From: Jackrogersella multiformis
Lineage: Eukaryota > Ascomycota > Sordariomycetes > Xylariales > Hypoxylaceae
Length of the DNA: 64,000 bases
Assembly (NCBI GenBank): GCA_902806575.1
Contig: CADCXD010000001.1
Location: forward strand, 4,774,001-4,838,000
Direction: 5' to 3'
Shown here: piece by piece, positions 38,479-52,600 of the stretch
How positions within the stretch are numbered: position 1 is the stretch's first letter
How the letters are laid out: every line of letters begins with the position of its first letter
Notes under the pieces: model-generated
The model's database searches: none
Seen by the model: only the letters and a program-made list of their open reading frames with translations
Told to the model about the DNA's origin: nothing
Program-made: the position numbers and the translations under genes

Positions 38479-41140
38479 TTGGATGGTTGATGGTATGTTT
38501 GTTAAATGTCAACCATATAAGTACATGGCAGGATTATGTACTGTGTAGGTGGTGGCGAGGAAAATAACCAGTTGCGAGTAAAAACGAATGTTTTTCTTTT
38601 CTTGTCTCTCGGGGTGACAGCTATTAAGATGAGGAGGAGGTGTTTGTATTTCCAAAATCCCCCCCAGTTCAAGGTAGGTAGTAAGGTAGTAGATATGGTA
38701 GGTATATGGAAGTCGTATGTTTTGCTAGGATGGCTTGTTTCTCCTTGCAAGTGTTAAACGAGGCACGTTTTCCCCAGGCTTGTGAATCTTGGAAGTTTCA
38801 ACGTTTCTCAGCTTGGCTCTTGTCTTGGTCCAAAAGCTCTTGTCTTGGTTTAAAAGCTTGGCTGTGTTAAGTTTTAACGAGAGCGGGTTCCAAGGTTTTG
38901 GCGCGTGATGGCAGTTCCAAAGTTAGCAGATGGAAGGCGAAAGGTGGAAGATGGCTGCTTCCAGTCAATGTAGGTACATAAAAACAAGTGGAGCCAGTAT
39001 GTAGACACTGGTATCCAAACGGAAGAGTACCTATATGTAGTATACCTAGGTAGTGTAGTATGTATTGTACGATACTAACGGCAATGATATGATTGATGGA
39101 CTTCAATGGTATAAGTCGCGTCAGGTTTGGGCTTCGTAGAAAAGAGAAGTAATATGTAGGTAGGTAAGTTGGGAAGATGGCGTGGAAGTTTTGGTCAGTC
39201 TAGTCAGTGTAGTCACATCTTAGACAATGATAAATCGAAGTCTGGATTGGGCGACTATGGGAAGGAAGACGGGCTAGATTTACATATGAGGTAAAGGGTA
39301 TAAACAGTAGAGCAGGGTACCTAGGTAGTTACCAGGTAAGCAGATGCTAGGTATACTAGGGTATGTACTACATAAAGTAGGCTGTGGCTGCCCAGGCGAA
39401 GCTCAAGGGTTTATATTTTTTTCTTAACCTTCCATGGTACGTACATACGTAGACATCCTCAACACTAGTGTAGGTATTAGTGTTGACGAGAAATGGGAAA
39501 GTGAAGAGCTGGAGCCAAGAAAATAAACCTTGTGGCAGTGACGCCGCGTTTCCATTGAAATTTCCAAGACCTCCAGGGCTATTTCCTATTTTTACATGCT
39601 ACAGCAGTGGTACATTGATTACCCACTCCCTGCTATTGTAATTTAGAGTATGTACCTAGGTATTCCAGGTATTGCAGGTGGCCTGCCGTACTGCCGTACG
39701 CCCTAGTAACACCCCATGCACTAGAAGTTACCTATTGCTACGATACATACACTACCTAGGTACTTAGGTACACACTTAGTATTCGGTACTAATTTAGCAC
39801 TCCGGGTTTTGCATTTATGTACTTGTAAGGTCTAGGTAGGTATGAGAAGGACATGGGCCGATGCATGTAAGTCATCTATCTTGCCTCCGTCTAATCTACC
39901 TCCTAAGTACCTAAGTAGGTAAAATTCTAAAAGATTATCTTCCTTTCATAATGGCTGGATGGATACTTCGACATCATTTTCGTCTTACTTTTCTCAATTA
40001 TTCCTTCGCCCAATGACAACACATCGCGGCAGACACTTGGATGCGACGTCAGGCCAGTGTAATGGTCAGATCGGCCAGCAAAGCTGTCGCGATATCAACA
40101 TCCCGTATCCAAAAAGGGTATACAACTAGAATATATGCAAAAAGTTCCGGCCGAGTCCTACTACGAGTATCGGACAACCTGATTATCCACCTCCACCTTC
40201 TGTACTCGTCATCATCCTTTGTTCTAATTGCAACTCTCGATATCAGCACGATACCAAGGTAGTCGAGAATATCGTAACACTACGTACCAGGTAGTGTAGG
40301 TATATATCGATAATACCAAGCCTTTCGTCCACCACGTTCACAACATCTGCGTCGAAGAGCCAACCGCACTCCTAGACAGGTGGGTTAGGGCCAAGAAAGA
40401 ACACTCACCCCTCTTCGCTTTGCCATCCTCTCTCAATCCTTTCTCTTAATCCTTTTTCTCTTCCTAGATCCTAGCCCTCATCAGAAGGTAGCTTGAAGCT
40501 CCAAGGGTTATATGTGTACATCCGGATTGTAAATTTGTTCCTATCAGGCACGCAATCAAGGGGATCACGGCTACATCAACTACCGATGTGGCTTACTTAA
40601 GTACATACCTAGTCTAGGTACCAAGTACCGTACCCGCCCGCGCACGATTTGCTTCCGTTTTTACTTTGCTAGGTTGCTATAATGATATATGTATGATACC
40701 TATGTATGATGATGAATGAATGAATGAAGATCCGCAAAGTCTTCGTTTTCTAACCGAGAAGCATACGTACTCCAACAGAAAAAAAGAAAAAGAAAAAGAA
40801 AACGCAGATTGTGCCAAGATGGTACCAAAAGCGTGGAGAATAGGGTAAAAAGGTCGACAAGAAATGACAAGATATACGGGAGTGATACAATCTCATGGTC
40901 TTGGCGAACTTGGCACATAGGTCCACTTCGCATTAGGTAGGTATACTACATAGTACTTCGCGTACCTAGCCAAGAACAGTATCGGGCAAGGATTCCTTTC
41001 CTTCCATCCAACAATTTACAATTTGATGACACATCTGTGCGACTCCTACGGGAGAGATAACAACTTTAAAATGCCCTTAGAAGGAGGCACGTAACACGAC
41101 AGTCGTTCTAGCAAAAAGAAGGGACACGCGACATATATCC

Positions 41141-41240
41141 GTACCTAGGTACCTACCTAGGTACCTAGTGTACTTATATTATGTAGGCAGGTACCTATGT
41201 AGGTAAGGTTAGGTACCTAGGCAGGTAGGTAGGTATTTGT
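41141..41240. repeat. Dense CCTAGGTA palindrome cluster
   Basis: Within 100 bases there are two overlapping TACCTAGGTA palindromes, several GGTACCT and a GGTAGGTAGGTA run. Many alternative hairpins are possible. Confidence 0.8.
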
Positions 41241-44200
41241 ACAGGTATGCATTCTTGATCTTCTGATCTACATGACTCAGAACCTAGGAAGGAGGACAAT
41301 CCATCTAGACCATCTAAGGTACCTACCTTCTGTACTGCCTACCTAGCAGCCTAGGTACCTAAGTACCTAAGGTATCCAATATTTTCTACTGGGACGGGTT
41401 ACGGAACGAAATCTAGTGCATGGATCTCCGCCTCCAACCTACCTACACCACACATTCACTCAGTCACTCCACCACAACCTTGAAAACGTAGCAGTACCTG
41501 GCATTACGTCTAACGCTACCGGCGCGGGCCCCGAAGTAGCGGGATGTTATCGAGAAGCCAGCGGGTCGAGCCGTTTCGAACCCGACCATCCACCACGATC
41601 GAGCGCTGGCAGATGCAGTTCCCTACTTAGGCTACATTTCCCCGATTGCTGCTGTAGGATAGGGTAGATCTCGTCGCATCGGCAGTGCCACCCGTCGAGA
41701 CCGAGTGACAAGAAAAAAAGGGAGGGGGAGGGGAGGAGAGGAGGAAAACCCCTACCTCATTTCTCCAGACTACTACATGTACAGACATAGTAGAGTCGGA
41801 AGGTCACATGGTTTCGGGGGTGGAATAAGTTTGCTATAATCCGTACCTATATATGTGTTCGTAAGTATGGAGGTACATGCAAGTCTTGGTACGCGGTATC
41901 GACTGGATCAACAGTCAATATCTCAATATCTGGTACGTAAACTTATCCGCGATTCGCGAGACTTGTATCAGACGGAAAGAGGGAGAGAATGGGCACATTT
42001 TCTACTCGACAAGGCTACTAAATCGTGTTTTAGGCGACGAAAATGGCCTTATTTTTCACATGTCAGGAATTACAAATTCTACGAAACAAAATATTAATAT
42101 TCCCCAAAACGGCACAAGGTAAAATGATGAAGTCAGCACCCTGACGTCCCTGACAGCCCTGACCTTACTGTGCAAAACCAATAAGGCCATAACCAGGTCA
42201 GCCACAAACACAAGTGGACGCACAAAATCTTGGCTCCCTGCAGCCTCGTCGAATACATCACAGATTCATCACCTCGTGGCTCATACACGGGCTTCAGAGC
42301 CGTCTGGCTATTTGCTAACGTCGACCCGGCATTTCCCTAAAACTACAACCGTCCATACGCTAAACAGGCCTTTTCTCACCGCACACCTTTAAAACCCAAC
42401 TATTACTCGTTAGAATATTGTACCCTGACATGGCAGAGATTGACGAATCTTGTGCTGCCCGTGCCAGCGGTCATGTTTTCCCCCCGTATCATACAGATAT
42501 AACCTAGCTCTCACCTTGACCGACTTACACTTTATCAAGCTATTGCCTTCGTCGGCTAGGATGTTTGACCGCCTTTCAAACCAGCTACCAACCGCCGGCC
42601 GGCAATAACGCCAAGCTCGGACATGATGATAAGTCTCGTCGGCGTGATTCGGCCCCGTCCGGTATTCGTACTCCCATGCCATTGTCGGACTACACTATTT
42701 GCGAGCCTTGCAATCTGAGAGGCAAAAAGCATTGCATATTACGATTCGTCAAATATGCTTGTCAATCTAATCTGACAAGCAATCATAGCAAATGGATCGA
42801 CCTACTAATTTTACTGCCTATCGAGCCTTGATAAGGTCAGGTTTTTTTTTTCAAGTTTATTATATGCCTATGACGAAGATATGGGCTCCGTAGAGTCCCG
42901 AAGCAACCCGGTCATCTCAACAAATTCGCCCATGTCACTCTAGCCTTAATCATCATTTCTTATACGATCATTATAGGAATCAGCCAACCAAGCTACCTAC
43001 CTAGGTAGGTAGGTATGATGTGCTAAGCGTTCTGGATGTTCATGTTTGTTTCGTCGCAAGCTTAGCCCCTTGGCTTTTCTACTTGGCAAGTCTTAATTCC
43101 CAACATGCCTACATGCCCAGCTTGCTAGTCGGCGCGGCTTCTGCTTGAATTGCTTGAATAAATGTTTATTTAGAGAAGTGCTGTTTCAATGTGTCTTACT
43201 CCACCTTCCCGGGGGCTGATTGGCTCGTCGCAACAAAAGAAGCTCTTTAGCATCCTGTTAGCTCTTAATACTATGTACTATGATGCGATGCGCCAATCGG
43301 AAGCAGCATCACCACCTATAACATCTTGTTGGCGTTTAGCCTTTCCCAAGTCGAAGATGTTGCACATGCGTGCCCGATATTTCAGGTATTTGGATATCTT
43401 TTGCAGGAGTTCTGAGATCGAAGATCTGACGGAGCATGTAGCACATCGGAATCATGAACCAATGAATCGCGGTTCGGCATATTTAGGTATGTTTCTGGGT
43501 AAGCTTTCTGCGTCGCTTTTCTCCGACTCGGGTTGACCCGTAGGTCTGTTTTCAAGTTCTGATGGAAAGGTTTCTATTGGTTCTTACGGACGACATCAGC
43601 AATAAGTAATCCTTACCAATATATCACCCTTTTATAGGATAGAGTTGTTCGTCTCGAGACGGTCTTATAGACCGCTATATTAACTTTAACTAGGTACGAT
43701 GGGGAATCCCATTGTTAGGTTTAGCTGCGTTTATACTTTTTAACGGTGTTGGACAATCGTTACAACAATATCCTAGATCGTTTCAGCCCTAACAAACCAT
43801 CAGGGGTTACAAAATATCTAAATACTTATTAAGATTAACTCATGCTGTTTCGACAAAAAGGGGGGCAATCACAATCTTCCTAGAGGTATTGTTCTCACGC
43901 TATATATACCTTAGGTAGGCATAGCTGACAAGTTTAAATGACTAGTTGCGGAAGCTCTGACATCATGGCTACATATAAAGAAACTTTACGCCCTACATGA
44001 TGATCTGAGTTGCAAGATAAAGAAGGAGTAGGTTATACGAATGAGTGTCTAACCTACCTAGAGTTAGGTGATTACCTACCTTATGTGGGTAGCCCTAAGT
44101 ATTTCATCTAATTACATGTAAGTGGTACTAAGTATGTAGGGATCGCATACTACGTCGTACCTAGACTCAGTTAGTACATATATTTTCTCTTCATTTCGTC

Positions 44201-47200
44201 CTCAGCTTGAAATTTCTACTCTCCTAGGTAATTATTTCGGAACTCAAGTTCTATGTCGTCCAAGAACTCGGTTTAATAAGATGATAGGCAACATGGAGAA
44301 AATCAACTCCTAATGCGACTGGACAGAGAACACGATTCAACCGTGGCTTCAAGTCTATCACTAAAATGGGTTGCGGATTTTAAGCCTATCATACTTTATC
44401 CTAAGAACCATAGCAACACCCGAAGGCCATTACTTGGATAACTAGACCAGTCAATTTGGCACATGGCATTCAGACTTGTCGAAACAACGGGTGGGCATGC
44501 CGTTCCTCTATCACATTTATGAGTGGAAGGGTATTGTAACTACAGTCTATGCTGGCGTCTTGTTCATGGAGAGCTATCATGGTTAAGCGGACAAAAGACC
44601 TATACATATACCAAGAGTAAGGCGCAGAAGATACACTAGTAGGTATCTGATAGGCACAATTACCAGTACATCGGAGTCCCTAATCTATATACGCATTTGC
44701 GGAGATGGGAAGAAGGGTATATTCAGAACGTTATCGTCAATAATAGCGAATGGCTTGCAGGAGACCGGTCTCGCTTAGCCCATGGTCCTTTGAGGAGGGA
44801 TATGTTGGATCATTTTATTTGTGCAGAGGTTTGAAACTGCAATATGATAGATATCCAGTTGTGGCTCAACACCAATAATTATTGCTTACTTACCAGGTAC
44901 CTAAGGTAGCTGATCTGAGAAACAACCAGGTGGGTATACGCCCCGATCCCATATTGCCAGCAATTACATACTACAGCTCACAAGTTTCCATCATGGAATA
45001 TTGACATTACTAGATACCTATGCTGTCTCGCCCTCGGCAACTTAGCTGTGAGAGTTGTGTATACTTCGGGGTCGACAGATGACCTAGATGTCTAGGCAGT
45101 GTAGGTACCTAAGCACGGTGGCTCAAAGTACGACTCGACCCTCCAAACCACGACAATGTACGACCAGCCCGAGGTTAGAGGTCGTCCAGCCAACAGCGAG
45201 AGCATGTCTACACAGTCCAGCTCCAGCCCATGTGCTGCCAAGCAATGCCGAGTATCCGACTATGTCGTCGCATCCGGCACACCTATGCCGCCTGCAGGTG
45301 GCGGTGCGAAACGTGATATCTGACATCTGCGTCGACTGTCTCACCGGGCGGATGCCGCATATCGTACCAGACAATTTCATGTCGTGACGACCATGGCGGT
45401 GCTAGGTGCTACTGCGGCGGACCTACATACATACATACATACTTACTTGCCTACACTACATACGGCTGCTTTATGCTTGTAGGAAGGCATACATACATAG
45501 TAGGTGTATACGCTACCTGTTGATTGCGGCAACCAGGTACCAGGTCAAACCACCCTACACTAGTAGTGTCATGACCGCTACCGTGTCCTTCGTGGATATG
45601 GGGTGATATGCGGGACGGCCGATCTGGGGATGGGGAAAGGGATGGGGACGGGGATTGAGGCAGGGTACGGCACAGGTCAGCGTAGGCTAAGGAGATATGT
45701 AGTTGGTCCTCACGTAAGAGAGACTGGTAGCGACGGAGACGATGCTGCTGCCTTCGTTACCTATTCGGGAAGTGAGCACATGAAAGGTTTGCGGAGAACG
45801 ACCTCCACGGATGGCAATTCAGCTCGCTCTATTTCCCTTTCCCCCCCAAACCACCCTACCTAAGGCTCTTGGCTGCTGTCAGCCCTGCGTGCTACACTGC
45901 GTCGTCACATCAAGCTAACGTGTCGAGACGCTGCGATGCGTGCATATCTACGAATATACATACCTAGGCACTAGGTAGTATAATATGCGTTCACACATAC
46001 ACGCATACATAAATATAGGTAGTTGTATACATACATTTACATACTATTATTACATCCATAGGACTGACTAGCCAACTTACCCCTAGCTAGCTAGCAGCTG
46101 ACAGCCAAGACGCCCGCTCTCTCTCCCCATCTCCTTGGCCTGCTTGGCCTTTTCTTGGCAGAGCCGAACTACCTGCTCATCCAGAATACCCTCACCCATA
46201 CAAGCGCCGGGAGGCCTCCTCCAAACCTACTCCCTAACCAACCTAACCAAACCTCTCTTAGCTACATACATACCAAGAGCCGTTGACCGGTTATCTTGGC
46301 CAAGGAGGCTCAGCCGGCCATTGCCATCCACTCCATACAGTACACTACGTAGATAGGCAATTATATGTGCGTACATAGGTAGTGTAGGTAATAGGTAGTG
46401 TAGGTAATAAGTAGTAGGTAATAGTAAAGAGTAAACACCAACCGACCTAACCCGCATCGGACCAGCTCGGCCGGCCGGCCCAGAGGTGAGCGGAGACATC
46501 CCATCCCTCCACACCGTCCAGACTCCACTGTAGTAAGGAGTTGTAAGCATATACCTACCTACACTACATACGCTATGTGCTGCAACGTCGATCCGTCTCT
46601 CCGCAGACTACTGACTACACTACACCACACTACGTAGTCGGGCAGTATACCCACGACCTACGAGGTATGTTGGGGCGAGCGAGCGAGCGAATTCGCACCC
46701 CGTTCGATCCACCGTCCATGTCATATACCGCGGCGTATACGCGAATGAGGGTCTGGAGACCGAACGAGGAGGAATGCGGTTGTGCGTGCTGACCTACCTA
46801 CTTACCTACATCCTTACCTGCCTCCTCGTCTCATCGCCTCGTCATACCTGCAGATCCCTCGACAACGCAGAGAGAAGATGTGTTCAGTTTAGTTTGGTTT
46901 AATCTAGCCATTCGCCCACCGTAAAGCAGCGACAGCGAAGCACGTACACACGCGCGCGCGCATAGGAACCATCAAATACCTCAGTTGATTATTTGATCTG
47001 GTCGTGTGACCTCAACTAAAAGACCGGCCATACGACCCAACCAACCCCCCGTCATTTCTACCTACAGCCGGTATCTTTTTTTTCTCTGCCAGCCAGACAG
47101 CCACTCACTCGGTCTCCCGTGGTGGTTGAGAGTGACATAGACACATAATCCCGTGACGCCTGTGCAATGCAAACCGACGACAGCTACGAAAAACCCGCGA

Positions 47201-47311
47201 GACCCTTATCTTATCCTCTCGAATGTTTCTCCCCCCCTCTCCTTGCCGTTCTTGCCGGAAGACGTGAAACATCCCTGAGATGCGAGAGTACGTTTTCTTC
47301 GGCGCAAACCC

Positions 47312-48906
47312 TTAGTTGTACATCCGTGACAAGTTGCGGAGGTACCAGTCCACCAACTTGCGTCCCACCTTGGCTTCGGAGATGTGAATCAGGTCCTGCA
47401 AGCGTCCGTTAGCACAGTCGCACAGCAAAGCTTGACTTGTATCAGAAAGGGGGATGGCTGGGGAATACATACTCCTTGCATGGCGTAGTCCAGGTCGCTG
47501 ACATTGACCCATTCCCCTTCGAGGAGAGCGTGGTCAGACCAGCGCAGCTGCTTGGTTCGCTGCTTGTTGACCAATAGCCAAGACCGTAATTCCTCAGGTT
47601 GCACCTCTAGGAAACCAGCGAGCTTCTTCAGATCCATAGTCGTGTAGAGGCGTAGGTAGGACTTGACGGTGGGGTTCCACATGTTCATCTTGACCTCGTC
47701 CATAAAGATGGAGAGGTGGTGGTCGATCGGGTCCACGTTGGCCTCGGGGTTATCGAAGTCGGGGGGAACCGGCGAGATGAACTTGGGGCACGCAGCCTTG
47801 AAAAGCTCCTCGAAGATGGGAAGCGACTCCGGGCCGCCTCGTTGCAGCTTCAGAAGCTGGTCCCCATACTTCTCTCTGAGAGCAGTGTGGATGGTGTCGT
47901 CCAAACGGGTCGGCTGGAAGGCGACGCAGATGGCGATCAGAGCGTACATCTGATCGTTCTTCTTGGTGATCGAATCGTACTGAGCGTTCTTCTGGAAGTT
48001 CTTGGTACGCGACACGTAGACTAGGATATGGCTGAACATGCGGATGGCATCGGCGTATCGGTGCATCATCATGTAGGAGAAGCCTACGTAGTAATATGTT
48101 GTGAAGTGGGCAGCCATAACGCGCGCAAACATGGCCTTCTTGTTTAGCTCGATGTCGTCGAGGGTCTTCAGGGCGAGGCTGAAATCGCCAAGAAGGCAGT
48201 GGACGCGTAGTAGTCCAATGATAGAGAAGTACCCGAGCATTCGGTAGAGAGTCTTGGAGCCATACTCTCCGGCGACGGCGGCGGGGTCCTCGTTGCGCTT
48301 CATAGCAGCCAGCTGCTCAAGAATCTGCGATCGCTGGATTAGGGAGTATAGAACGTTGAGCACACTGTAGCAGCCCCAAGTGTTCGGATTATCGCGTAGG
48401 ATCTGTCGCTCTTCCTCGTTATCTCTCGCCTGTCTTGCGATTCTCAAGCGGTAAGAGGAGAATGAGTTAAACTGGTAGATGAACTCGTCGATCACATCCC
48501 AAGCCCAATAATGCTATAGGAATATCATTAGTATATTTGAGCTGAGGCGAACGATATTTAGAGGATTATAGGATTATAGAATTAGCCAACTAACCGAGGG
48601 AGGTTCTAAATCAACAGGACCATCGGAGTTGAGGATGAAGTGGAATAAGTTGCAGTAGGAATCGTAACTCTGGAACTTGACTTCGAGGGGAGCAGAGAAA
48701 TCTAATGGTTGAGCAGCGGCGACGAGTCTCGACTGGATATCATCAGTCTGCTGAGCCATGGTCATGGAGCTGACCTGCTCCAAGTCCTCTAAGCCATCCT
48801 CGTATTGGACCTGTTCGCGGTAGTCGGCCACGAGGGCTTCCTCTTCGACGTCGCTGTCATCCTCCATGGAGCGCATAGGCACAGTGCCGTTTCTTATTGC
48901 GCTCAT
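47312..48906 (-). CDS. EIF3L: Translation initiation factor eIF3 subunit L
   Basis: Subunit l of eIF3, which binds the 40S subunit and organises initiation in the cytoplasm. Exons 48595-48906, 47473-48513 and 47312-47395 give 478 aa, in the family range. The acidic N-terminus (EDDSDVEEEALVADYREQV) leads into HYWAWDVIDEFIYQFNSF, assembled across intron 1. The helical repeats include GYFSIIGLLRVHCLLGDF and the PCI region (LRLYTTMDLKKLAGFLEV). The end DLIHISEAKVGRKLVDWYLRNLSRMYN depends on splicing the 77-base second intron; without it the frame runs into unrelated residues. Presence of subunit l marks a filamentous-fungus-type eIF3 rather than that of budding yeast. The gene is divergent from EFL1. 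Confidence 0.96.
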
Positions 48907-49687
48907 CGTGAGAAAAAGGTGGTCTGGGATAAAGACGATGTCACGGATTGATGATCGTGGGGAATCCCAACCTGTTTTTTCTTCGAAGGCGTGGAGGGGT
49001 TTGCCTCAATTTTTTAAAAGCTAGGCTAGAAAGTTGTCGGGGCTCAGGCGAAAAGAAGAATGTTGAAAAAGCCGAAGTTTTAGCGGATTAGGGCTTTTCA
49101 AAGTTTCTACTATGTAACCTTGCTCTATGGTGGCCCCTGCGTATTTTGCCCCTCGTTTTACATGTACATGTATTTAGGTACCTCTTAGACTTAACCTTTT
49201 TGCCTTTTTTATTTTTTGGAGGGGCACTTCCTTATCGATATTCTCTGCCCCTCTATCTGTGAAAGAAAGTCTGGTTAATGTTGCTTAGAAACGGAAGGCA
49301 GAAACCGGAATAGAGCTCGTGCAATATAAGAAAGATACCTACCTACATGGTACCTACGTAAACTTATTAAATTAACATTTGACAAGTATCTCTATTAGAA
49401 GGACCAATAGGAACTCGTATCTATAAATTTTATCCATTTAAGCTCCTGGATATCGAGTCATCAAAGTTAGTCATTCACCGGAGATACTTGGGATATTTAT
49501 AGCTCTTCTCTCCTCCAATCAGCATCTCACTTTGTTGTATTTTTCGACTTGCATCTTACATACAACTCAAATAAAGGCTTCATATTTGTCTTCCTTTTTC
49601 AAAGGTTTTAGGTTTATTTCAGTAATCTCTAAGACTAACTTCATATAGGTACATATTACTATACTGCCTAGGACATTTATCGTCGAG
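48907..49687. promoter_or_regulatory. Divergent promoter region EIF3L / EFL1
   Basis: 781 bases between two divergent translation-related genes. It contains CCAATCA at 49515-49521 and only one short CCTACCTA/GGTACC cluster (49,338-49,355). T-rich tracts occur near 49,200 and 49,590. Confidence 0.6.
49515..49521 (+). promoter_or_regulatory. CCAAT-box candidate of EFL1
   Basis: CCAATCA, 173 bases before the EFL1 start, preceded by a CT-rich run. Position is typical for a CCAAT element; statistical support is weak. Confidence 0.35.
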
Positions 49688-52600
49688 ATGCCTGTCGTCT
49701 CTCCAGAGAAGCTTGCTACTTTGCAGCAGCATGCGGACGATATAAGAAATGTATATACCCACTGACCTTCTTTGTTAACCCGAATAAACTTAGACTAATA
49801 TATCTCAGATTTGTATCCTAGCTCATGTTGATCATGGAAAGACGTCGTTAACCGACGCTCTTCTCGCTACAAATGGCATTATCTCACCAAAGCTCGCCGG
49901 CAAGATCCGCTATCTTGATTCACGGCCTGATGAGCAAATTAGGGGGATCACTATGGAATCCTCCGCTATCTCCTTGTACTTTTCTATGCTTAGCAGGCCG
50001 ACTCCAGATGCTGCACCTGTATCTAAGGAGTACCTCATCAACCTGATAGATTCACCTGGCCATATCGATTTTAGCAGTGAAGTATCAACTGCTTCAAGAT
50101 TATGCGATGGTGCGGCCGTACTAGTCGATGCCGTTGAGGGTGTATGCAGTCAGACAGTCACAGTTCTCCGTGAGACATGGACGGAAAAGTTAAAACCGCT
50201 TTTGGTTATCAACAAAATAGACCGGCTAATCACCGAGTTGAAGATGACGCCAGGCGAAGCTCATATCCACTTAAACAAGCTCCTGGAACAGGTGAATGCT
50301 GTTTTAGGAAGTTTTTTTCAGGGAGAGCGTATGGAGGAGGATATGAACTGGCGAGAACGGATCGATGAGCGAGTTGCTGCGACATCGACAAAGGAAACAA
50401 AACTTGGAGACGTCGAGAGTGATGCAGGCGACTTACAATTCGAGGAACGAGATGACGAAGAGTTATATTTCGCCCCCGAGAAGAATAACGTCATTTTCAG
50501 CAGCGCCATCGACGGCTGGGCATTTACTGTCCGACAATTTGCGGTCTTATACGAGAAGAAGCTCGGTATCAAACGGAGTATTATGGAAAAGGTTTTATGG
50601 GGCGATTTCTACTTAGATCCCAAGACCAGGAAAGTCCTAGGACGGAAACATCTAAAAGGTCGTAATTTGAAGCCCATGTTTGTCCAGCTCGTGCTTGAAC
50701 AGGTCTGGGCTGTATATCAGGCAACTACTGGTGGGGACCATGGAAAGGGGTAAGTTGACTCTTCAAAGTCCATAGGAACTTGAGATGCTAATTTATAATA
50801 TAGTGACATAGCTCTGCTTGAGAAAATTACAAAGTCGTTGAATATTACAATACCTCCCCATATCGCTAGGTCACGAGATCCTCGGCTACTACTCACGACC
50901 GTATTTTCGTCATGGCTACCTCTCTCCACAGCCTTACTAGTTTCTGTTGTCGAATCTTTACCATCACCGAAAACGGCACAAGCAGAACGGCTACCAGAGT
51001 TGTTAAAGGACTCGCCTGGATCAAGTCACATCGACCCCTCCGTTACGGACGCCATGGTGAACTTCAAGACCTCCAAGTCGGATCCTGTAGTGGCATATGT
51101 TAGCAAGGTGGTATCTATCCCCGAAAGCGAGCTCCCGGAGAACAAGAGACGGGCCGGCCAACTCAGCGCCGAAGAGGCTAGAGAATTGGCTAGAAAGAAA
51201 CGAGCGGAGTTCGCCTGTGCTCAAGCGGCAGAAAGTAACGGACCTGACGATATCGCTACGGCGCTTGATAGCGCTACTTTAGACGACATCATGCCTGATA
51301 CTGAAGAGAAGACTATTGATCCGGAGCACCTAATAGGGTTTGCACGAATGTACTCTGGTACTATATCTGTGGGAGATTCACTTTACGTCTTGCCCCCGAA
51401 GTTCACTCCCGCAAACCCTCATGTAGCACCTGAACCACAAAAGGTGACTGTAACAGCCCTATATATGCTCATGGGTCGTAACCTGGAGTCGCTAAACTCC
51501 GTACCGGCCGGTGTCGTTTTCGGCATTGGTGGCCTTGACGGCCACATCTTAAAATCAGGAACCCTTTGCAGTCAGCTTGAAGGTTCGGTCAATCTAGCAG
51601 GTGTCAACATGGCGGGCAGACCTATCGTCCGAGTTGCTCTAGAGCCGGTGAATCCAGCCGACCTCGACAAGATGATTGAGGGCATCAAGCTGCTTGTGCG
51701 AAGCGACCCCTGCGCTGAATACGAACAGTTCGGGAGCGGCGAACACGTCCTACTTACTGCCGGCGAACTTCATCTGGAACGATGCTTAACGGATCTAAAG
51801 GATAGGTTCGCAAGGTGTGATATTCAGGCAGGTGCACCCATCGTACCGTACAGAGAGACGATCGTACGTGCGGATGAGATGCGGCCGCCGGCAAATAAGG
51901 AGCTTGGAAGAGGTGCCGTTGTCGGTGTCACGACCTCGAAGCAAGTTAACATTACAATTCGAGTACAGCCGTTGCCTGCAAACGTTACCGAGTTTCTACT
52001 GAAGAATCCTGGAGCAATTAAGCGTCTATACTCGGAGCGTAAAGCGCTTGATGAGACGGACCAAGAGGATGGAGTCGATGAAGAACAGCAGCATATCGAG
52101 GCAGACGAAGATTTGCTGGAAGGTAAGGGTCTATCCACCGATGACCTAAAGAAAGAACTCCAGACTAGCCTCGAGAGCGGCAAAGGACGTGAGAGTTGGA
52201 GAGGAATTATCGACAAGATAGCGGCTTTTGGTCCGGGGAGGATAGGTCCGAACTTGCTGATCGATGCTACTAAGGACGGATACTTCCCCAAGGTTTTCGC
52301 CCAGGAGAAGCAAGAGGATGGTAGTAGACCCAAAGCCGGCGAAGCGCTCCAAGCCGCGCATCTATGTGATAAGATCACATATGCATTCCAGCTATCTATG
52401 AACCAGGGGCCGTTATGTAATGAGCCGGTACAGGGCGTTGCTGTCATAGTCGAAGACCTCACTGTAGCGCCTACGGACAAAGAGACATCGGCTCGGGACC
52501 AGCTCGGCAGGCTCACAGGCGAAGCCATCAAGACGGTGCAGCAGTGCATTCGCCAAGGTTTCTTAGACTGGTCTCCGCGCCTGATGCTCGCCATGTACTC

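Larger units (their letters stand above)
38123..47311. other. 9.2-kb gene-free stretch
   Basis: The largest spacer of ordinary composition between two genes. I read both strands and found no frame with family resemblance. Unfamiliar frames are 42565-42831 (88 codons), 43189-43536 (115 codons) and 45088-45387 (99 codons). It is rich in CCTAGGTA palindromes (39,047; 39,318; 39,652; 39,756; 41,141-41,240) and tetranucleotide ATAC runs (45,425). CCAATCA in inverted form occurs at 38472-38478, about 350 bases before the stress-protein start. Confidence 0.55.

Noticed and set aside
42565..42831. 88-codon frame (FQTSYQPPAGNNAKLGHDD...)
   Set aside because: Soluble-looking composition but no family resemblance and no clear exon partners; kept only as a place to check.
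17392..49521. CCAATCA as a shared regulon element of five promoters
   Set aside because: A 7-mer on either strand is expected about eight times by chance in 64 kb, so co-regulation is not supported.
51824..52594. 256-codon minus-strand frame opposite EFL1
   Set aside because: It lies wholly antisense to the conserved EFL1 exon 3, is Ser-rich as expected from reverse-read codons, and matches no family.
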